64,000 nucleotides of DNA from assembly GCA_977017575.1 (NCBI GenBank), contig CDRNVI010000177.1, forward strand, positions 1 to 64,000, in the 5' to 3' direction. The translations under genes were made by a program, and so were the position numbers. Below the pieces are notes generated by a model. It made no database searches. It saw only the letters and a list, made by a program, of their open reading frames with translations, and was not told the origin of the DNA. Below are positions 58,960 to 64,000 of this stretch, in pieces. Position 1 is the first letter of the stretch. The number at the start of each line of letters is the position of its first letter. The stretch is from Paramoeba atlantica. Its lineage: Eukaryota > Discosea.

Positions 58960-59380
58960 TTGTTTTTTGAACAAGAGGTCCCCGAAGAAGAGACCAAACG
59001 GAAACGAACAAGGAATTCCCTAATATAGGGATTTATCTCATTCTGCCGCGCTAGATTTAGCTCTCGAATTCATTTTTTTCCCTTCTTTGTGTCTCTTTGG
59101 CAACACACGCGTTGAATCCTTTGTTGCTCTTTCTTCTTCTTAGCGTTGCAGCCAGCCTGTGCCTGCTTTCACTCCTTTTCTTTGTTTTCTGCTTTTTGTT
59201 TTGCTTTCACTTTTACCATTGAAACTTTCGTTCTTGTTTGTTGACTTTCAACCCCGAAATAAATCTCTGATTTACGCCCATTTCTTCTTTTTTGGAGAGA
59301 AAAAAAAAAAAGAGAGAAAAAAAAAGGACTGAGAGAAGAAACCAAGAAAGAGGAACCAAAAATGAGAAAAAAAATAGCGG
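58960..59380. promoter_or_regulatory. Possible divergent promoter region
   Basis: This is the most GC-rich unique non-coding stretch in the right third, with CG dinucleotides (gccgcgctag, acacgcgttg). It lies exactly where the plus strand switches from purine-rich (left) to pyrimidine-rich (right). Since the sense-strand introns of the LRR gene are pyrimidine-rich, the switch suggests transcription leaving in both directions. No defined promoter motif is visible. Confidence 0.35.
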
Positions 59381-59399
59381 CCAAATGACGGACCCCTAT

Positions 59400-60237
59400 T
59401 TCGGGTCCGAAAACCTCTATCTTCTTTTTTTTCTCTTGTCTTTTCCTCTTTTCTTTTCCCTCTTTATTTTCCCTCTTTTTCTTTTTTCTTTCTTCTTTTT
59501 TTTGTCCCTGAGTACATTTTCTTCTCTTTTGGATGTTCCAAATTTTTGGATCCAGTGTCTTTTCTCTCTTTTTTTTTTTCTCTCTCTGTTTTTTCGCTAC
59601 TTTCCCCCCTTCTCTCTTTCTCTCTTTCTCTCTTTCTCTTTTTTACTTTTCCCTTCCTTTCCTTTCCTTTCCTTTCCTTTCTGTGGGGTGGTCGGTTTCC
59701 TTTTCTTTTCTTTTCTTTTCTCTTTTTTTTTTCTCTTTTTTTTTTCTCTTTTTTTTTTCTCTTTTCTTTTTCTTTTTCTTTTTCTTTTTCTTTAATCTTT
59801 TTTTTTAATTCTTTCTTTTTTAAAAAGAAAAAACCTTTGAAATAATACTTTTTTTCTTTTATTCCCTTTCCTTTTTCTCTCTTTCTTTTCTCTTTCCTTT
59901 TTCTTTCTCTCTTCTTCTTCTTCTCTCTTTCTCATTCTCTCATTCCTCATTTTCTCCTTCTCTTCTCTCTCTTTCTCTCTTCTCTCTCTTTCTCTCCTCT
60001 CCTCTTTCTCTCTCTCTTTCTCTTTCTCTTTCTCTTCCGCTTTCTCTTCCGCTTTCTCTTCCGCTTTCTCTTCCACTTTCTCTTCCACTTTCTCTTCCAC
60101 TTTCTCTTCCACTTTCTCTTTCTCTCTCTCTCTTCTCTCTTCTCTCTCTTCTCTCTCTTCTCTCTTCTCTCTTCTCTCTTCTCTCTTCTCTCTTCTCTCT
60201 TCTCTCTTCTCTCTTTCTCTTCTATTTGTTAAAAAAG
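59400..60237 (+). other. Pyrimidine-rich simple-sequence tract upstream of the first LRR exon
   Basis: C/T microsatellites of changing unit (ctttt, cttt, ttcctt, ttctcttcc, tctcttc) run for more than 800 bases, broken only by short mixed segments near 59525-59560 and 59680-59700. It probably represents 5' introns of the LRR gene. The start codon and signal peptide were not found. Confidence 0.55.
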
Positions 60238-60306
60238 GCTTTTGGCGGACAACTATCTCAGTGGGACAATCCCAACCGAAATTGGAGTTCTTTCTTCTCT
60301 TTATTT
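60238..60306 (+). CDS. LRR exon 1 (69 nt, phase 2/2)
   Basis: The acceptor is aaaaaag before 60238 and the donor gtttct is at 60307. It encodes LLADNYLSGTIPTEIGVLSS. Confidence 0.7.
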
Positions 60307-62033
60307 GTTTCTTTTTCTTTTTTTTCTTTTTTTTCTTTTTTTTCTTTTTTCTTTTTTCTTTTTCTTTTTCTTTTTCTTTTTCTTTTTCTTTTTCTTTTTC
60401 TTTCTTTTCTCTTTTCTCTTTTTTCTTTTCTTTTAACTTTTAACTTTTTCTTTCTTCTTTCTCTCCCCTTTTCTCTCTCTCCCCTCCTTTTCTCTCTCCC
60501 TCCCTTCCTTTTCTCTCTCTCTCCCCTTTTCTCTCCCTCTCTCCCTCTCTCTCTTCTCTCTCTTCTCTTTCTAGAGATCTTTCTGACAATACTTTGAGAG
60601 GGACTGTTCCATCAGAAATTGAAAATCTTCATCATGTCCAAATCATGTTTTTTTATTTTTTATTTTTTATTTTTTATTTTTTATTTTTTATTTTTTATTT
60701 TTTATTTTTTATTTTTTATTTTTATTTTTATTTATTTTTATTTTTATTTTTATTTTTCTTTTTATTTTATTTTTTTTCTTTCTTTTATTATTCTTTTAAT
60801 AATTTTATCATTTTCTCTCTTTTCTTTCTTTTCCTTTCCTTTCTTTTCCTTTCCTTTCTTTTTCTCTTCTCTTCTCTTCTTCTCTTCTCTTCTCTTCTTC
60901 TCTTTTCTTCTCTTTTCTTCTCTTCTCTTCTCTTTTCTTTTCTTTTCTTTTCTTCTCTTTTCTTCTCTTTTCTTCTCTTTTCTTCTCTTCTCTTCTCTTT
61001 TCTTTCTTTCTTTTCCAAAAGGTTTTTAGGAGTCAATCAACTGAAAGGAGAAAAAATCTTGGACAAAATTTCAAAACTTCATTCTTTAACTGATTTGTAA
61101 TTTTTTCTTTTTCTTTTTTTTTCTTTTTTTTTTCTTTTTCTTTTTTTCTTTTTCTTTTTTTCTTTTTTTCTTTTTTTCTTTTTTTTCTTTTTTATCTTTT
61201 TTCTTTTTTCTTTTTCTTTCTTTTTTTTTTTCTTTTTTCTTTTTTCTTTCTTTCCCATTTTTCTTTCATTTTCTTTCTTTCTTTCATTTCTTTTCATTTC
61301 TTTCATTTTTATTGAAATTATTTTTGATTTTATCAGATCACTGGGAGGGAATTTCTTTTCAGAGACAATGCCTGTTGAATTTGCACAACTCTTTGATCTC
61401 CTTCAAATGTTTTTCTTTTCTTTTTCTTTTTTCTTTTTTCTTTCTTTTTTTTTCTTTTTTTTCTTCGGATTATTTTTTGAATAAATTATTCTGTTCTGAT
61501 GATTTTTTTCTTTTCTTTCTTTCTCTCACTTTTCTCTCTCACTTTTCTCTCTCTTTCTCTTTCTTTTCTCTCTCTCTCTCTCTCTCTCTCCTCTCTCCTC
61601 TCTCCCTCTCCTTTTCATAATATTATTAGACATCGTTTCTAATAACTTCACAGGGTCTTTGCCTACTGAATTTGGACAACTTTCATTGGACTTGGATGTT
61701 TATTTATTTTATTTATTTTATTTATTTTATTTATTTTATTTATTTTATTTATTTTATTTATTTTATTTATTTTATTATTTTTTTTATTATTTATTTTTTT
61801 ATTATTTTTATTATTTTTATTATTTTTATTATTTTTATTATTTTATTATTTTTATTCTTTTTTTATTCTTTTTTTATTCTTTTTTTATTCTTTTTCTTTT
61901 TCTTTTTTTCCTTTTTAACTCTTATTTCTTTTCTTTCCCTCTTCTTTCTTTCTCTTTGTAGGTATTTCAGTAAGAATTCATTCACAAGACCACTTCCAAC
62001 CGAAATAGAACAACTCACGAATCTTGTTCAAAT
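60238..62033 (+). CDS. LRR protein gene, plant-type leucine-rich repeats, one repeat per exon (partial model)
   Basis: Six short exons each encode one leucine-rich repeat of the plant-type pattern (L..N.L.G.iP.ei..L..L). They are NYLSGTIPTEIGVLSSL, NTLRGTVPSEIENLHHV, NQLKGEKILDKISKLHSL, NFFSETMPVEFAQLFDLL, NNFTGSLPTEFGQLSLDL and NSFTRPLPTEIEQLTNLV. Five of the six are 69, 72, 75, 72 and 72 nt with AG acceptors, GT donors and phase 2 at both borders, so they can be spliced to one another in any combination without losing frame. Introns are nearly pure pyrimidine or T/A microsatellites. Such LRR domains usually bind peptides or other proteins outside the cell. Start, signal peptide and C-terminal domain were not found, so a receptor kinase, a receptor-like protein or a pseudogene all remain possible. 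Confidence 0.75.
60575..60646 (+). CDS. LRR exon 2 (72 nt, phase 2/2)
   Basis: The acceptor tttctag ends at 60574 and the donor gttttt starts at 60647. It encodes DLSDNTLRGTVPSEIENLHH, a standard 24-residue repeat. Confidence 0.82.
60647..61021 (+). repeat. Intron of simple sequence: (attttt)n then (tctttt/tcttc)n
   Basis: About ten ttattttt units (60650-60760) are followed by C/T microsatellite to the acceptor. The neighbouring introns use other units: ttttc (61097-61336), ttta of period about 9 (61698-61960) and tttttc (62034-62150). Confidence 0.85.
61022..61096 (+). CDS. LRR exon 3 (75 nt, phase 2/2)
   Basis: The acceptor ccaaaag ends at 61021 and the donor gtaatt starts at 61097. It encodes FLGVNQLKGEKILDKISKLH. 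It is one residue longer than the standard repeat and has lost the usual Pro. Confidence 0.7.
61337..61408 (+). CDS. LRR exon 4 (72 nt, phase 2/2)
   Basis: The acceptor ttatcag ends at 61336 and the donor gttttt starts at 61409. It encodes SLGGNFFSETMPVEFAQLFD. Confidence 0.8.
61630..61697 (+). pseudogene. LRR exon 5, degenerate (68 nt)
   Basis: The acceptor attattag ends at 61629 and the donor gtttat starts at 61698. It encodes IVSNNFTGSLPTEFGQLSLD, but only in a frame that does not fit the phase 2 borders of its neighbours, because 68 nt is not a multiple of three. Splicing exon 4 straight to exon 6 keeps the frame, so this exon may be skipped or decayed. Confidence 0.65.
61962..62033 (+). 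CDS. LRR exon 6 (72 nt, phase 2/2)
   Basis: The acceptor tttgtag ends at 61961 and the donor gtattt starts at 62034. It encodes YFSKNSFTRPLPTEIEQLTN. Confidence 0.82.
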
Positions 62034-62403
62034 GTATTTTTTTCTTTTTTTCTTTTTTTCTTTTTTTCTTTTTTTCTTTTCTTTTTTTTTCTTTTTTTTT
62101 TTCCTTTTTCCTTTTTCCATTTTCTTTTTCTTTTTCTTTTTCGTTCTCTTTTTCTTTCCACCAATCCAAGATCAAAAACCTTTATTTTGTTGGGTGTTTT
62201 GTGGTGATGTGTTTTTTTCTTTTCTTTGTTTTTCTTTGTTTTTCTTTGTTTTTCTTTGTTTTTTTCTTTGTTTTTCTTTGTTTTTTTTTGAATTGGAAAA
62301 CTAATTTTTCTTTCTTTTCTTTTTTCTTTTTCTGTTAGATGATAATATAATCAAAAAACAAGAAAAACAGAACAATTGAAGGGATTTTTGTGGTGATGTT
62401 TTG

Positions 62404-62452
62404 GAGTTTTATGAACAAATTAAATAGTTCTTTTGATTTGTTCAAACAACTC
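62404..62452. repeat. Short dispersed palindrome H2, copy 3 (inverted)
   Basis: gagttttatgaacaaatt...gatttgttcaaacaactc is the reverse complement of the copies at 53486 and 54230. Confidence 0.85.
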
Positions 62453-62526
62453 TTTTTTCTTCTTTGATATTTTTAAGCTATTTGACCCCTCAAGACTGAA
62501 TGTCCCAGAAGATGATCCAATTCTCA

Positions 62527-62552
62527 CTGAGAGAGAGAGAGAGAGAGAGAGG
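62527..62552. repeat. (GA)n microsatellite
   Basis: About thirteen GA units. Confidence 0.9.
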
Positions 62553-62739
62553 AGTCGGGGAGTTAGGGAGTCAAGGAGACTTGAGATCCCACCAAACAAA
62601 GTTCTTTTTTTTATTCTTTTTTTTCTTCTTTTTTCTTTGTTTTTTTCTTTTTCTTTTCCTTTGTTTTTTCTTTTTCCTCTTTTCTTTCTTTTTCCTTTTC
62701 TCTTTTTTTTCTTTGTTCCTTTTCTCTTGTTTAATCTCC

Positions 62740-62980
62740 ATTTCCCTCTTTCTTTCTTTGGTACAACAAAGGCTGGAGATACCGCTGTTGGTGAAGTCTC
62801 CTCTTCCACTGTGAATCCTAACTCCTCCTGTTCCTTCTTCTTGAGTACTTTCTCCGGCCTCCTTCTCGCATCATTATCCCCTTGATTATCCTTGGTTTTG
62901 GTCTCTTCCCCTTTTGAAGTAGAGTTTCTCGAGCCAACTCCAAACCTCCTTTGTTCTCTTCTTCCTCTGAACTAATTGGG
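62740..62980 (-). pseudogene. Reverse transcriptase N-terminal fragment (LTR-type), fossil
   Basis: On the minus strand an open stretch reads RRRPEKVLKKKEQEELGF, then TVEEETSPTAVSPAFVVPKK, then ERGKWRLN. The TSP..SP.FVVPKK..GKWRL pattern is the first conserved block of LTR-retroelement reverse transcriptases. It then runs into Lys-rich simple sequence, so only this block remains. The plus strand of the same bases can be read as a Ser-rich, hydrophobic C-terminus, but the RT match is more specific. It is a broken remnant of unknown age. Confidence 0.5.
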
Positions 62981-63731
62981 CCAATTCAACATTCAAATAG
63001 GTTGTTGGCTGCTTCCTGAACTGTCCAAAAGGTGGCTTGACAAAAGGTCTCAAATCCAGACCCTCAGCATCCCCCTGAGGATCTCAGTGACCCTCATCGG
63101 GAGTGAGCAATGTTGTCAATTCATGGAAATTTTAGGCCTTCTGGCCAGCTGAGCTGATTGGCATTACGAATTTCTCTGGTCTGCTCTTGGGTTCATATTT
63201 CTTTGTCACTTTCTTTGGAATCTCCTTGAACCTCATTCGATGACATCCACCTCACCTCTGAGATCCTTGGATTTCCTAAAGTTGGTGTTAGAGAATCATT
63301 TTCTTCTGTTCTGTTGATAGGATCAAAGATTTCTCCTAAATCAAATTTCACTTTCTCATCCTTTCCATTCTCATATGTGTCTCTCTTCTATTTCCTTCTC
63401 AAGTCCTGGCTGTGCTTACACGAATTTGACCATGGCGAGACATGATGAGGCATGAGAGTGCTTTTTATGTGCGGAAAGTGCTCAGTCTTTCGATGCAAGG
63501 ATATCTTTTGAGAATATTGCGTTCCTTCTAATGATGTGTGCGCTTTTTGTCCATTTTGCCCCCTCATCCACTTCTTGTCTTGCCTCTTTGCTTTCTTCTC
63601 CTCTGGTTTAAAGATATGTCAGATCATGCAAGATGAATTTGTGGATGCAGGATCGGAAATTCAGATGGCCAAACTGAAGTGATTGATTATCTTTGCGACA
63701 ATACCAAATGTACCTCTCTGATCTATTACAG
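62981..63731. other. Unassigned mixed-composition sequence
   Basis: Base composition is normal and not simple-sequence. A minus-strand stretch near 63370-63215 is open for about 55 codons (KVKFDLGEIFDPINRTEEND), but no family is recognisable. It could be part of the element that supplied the RT block to the left. Confidence 0.35.
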
Positions 63732-64000
63732 TGTTGGAGTGAGTGAGACCTGCCTCCAACACATTAGTGGTGCTTTCCAGAGCTTTTAGAGCTTTCCTGA
63801 GCTTCTCTGAGCTTCCCTGAGTTTCTTTGAGCCTTCCCAGAGCTTCTCTGGATGCCTTTTGTCATGGGTTTTGGCCTTCCTGATGAGCCAGGAGCTTCAC
63901 AGACAGCCTGTGCGCCAGTTTGGTGTTTTTGCCAGAATCACAAGTTTTTTAGTGCTCTTTTTATTTGCTTTCACGTTTTCATGCTGTTTTCTCTGGTTTC
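63732..64000 (+). repeat. LTR, partial, related to the gypsy LTR, cut by window end
   Basis: It starts TGTTGGAGTGAG, then gagacctgcctccaaca, and continues through gctt-cctgagc repeats to ttagtgctctttttatt. It parallels the element-sense LTR of the 13.6 kb gypsy element at lower identity. No polypurine tract precedes it, so it is either a 5' LTR of an element continuing to the right or a solo LTR. Confidence 0.8.

Noticed and set aside
59292-62304. Long plus-strand frames of Phe/Leu/Ser, and Lys/Glu/Arg frames on the other strand
   Set aside because: They are translations of C/T or A/G microsatellites and have no amino acid complexity.
62433-62885. Plus-strand C-terminal exons for the LRR gene ending in a GPI-like hydrophobic tail
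   Set aside because: The reading is open and splice-like, but the minus strand of the same bases carries a specific reverse transcriptase signature, which explains the lack of stops better. The end of the LRR gene is left open.

Overview
The window is nuclear DNA of a eukaryote. It has spliceosomal introns, tRNA-derived SINEs with poly(A) tails, LINEs, Ty3/gypsy elements, a pogo-type DNA transposon and miniature inverted-repeat elements. Copies of the same LINE differ largely by CG to TG/CA changes, which suggests a host that methylates CpG. The only convincing host gene has plant-type leucine-rich repeats, one repeat per 69-75 nt exon with phase 2 introns. That arrangement is known from plants and some algae; I cannot name the species. 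The genetic code looks standard, because TGA, TAG and TAA all behave as stops.

Layout. 1-21478 is one LINE copy (plus strand) carrying a stack of later insertions: a SINE (1635-2052, exact target duplication), a solo LTR (2852-3475) and a 13.6 kb Ty3/gypsy chromodomain element on the minus strand (6231-19870, two 625 bp LTRs, 4 bp target duplication). 21479-21725 is part of a second SINE family. 21775-24737 is a 3 kb non-coding arm that recurs inverted at 38935-41873. 24742-28197 holds minus-strand LINE pieces interrupted by SINEs. 28340-29191 looks like a non-autonomous DNA element with about 30 bp terminal inverted repeats. 29210-36205 is a full-length, nearly intact copy of the same LINE between 17 bp target duplications. 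36223-42466 is T-rich and repetitive, with SINEs, the second 3 kb arm and a 590 bp direct repeat. 42467-44714 is a decayed pogo/Tigger-like transposon. 44790-45703 is tandem repeats. 45982-51421 is an old, heavily decayed Ty3/gypsy element with its own LTR pair.

From 51.4 kb to 59.3 kb the plus strand is purine-rich, and from 59.4 kb to about 62.8 kb it is pyrimidine-rich. In the LRR gene the introns are almost pure pyrimidine on the sense strand. The switch near 59.3 kb, at the most GC-rich non-coding stretch, may therefore be a divergent promoter, with the LRR gene to the right and an unrecognised minus-strand gene or genes to the left. The left part also holds a broken gene (55686-56212), a long foldback, a CACTA-ended miniature element and two families of short dispersed palindromes. 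The window ends with a fragment of reverse transcriptase (minus strand, about 62.74-62.98 kb) and the start of an LTR related to the gypsy LTR.

Most of the window is therefore transposon fossils. The LRR exon array with simple-sequence introns is the part most likely to be biologically active and unusual.
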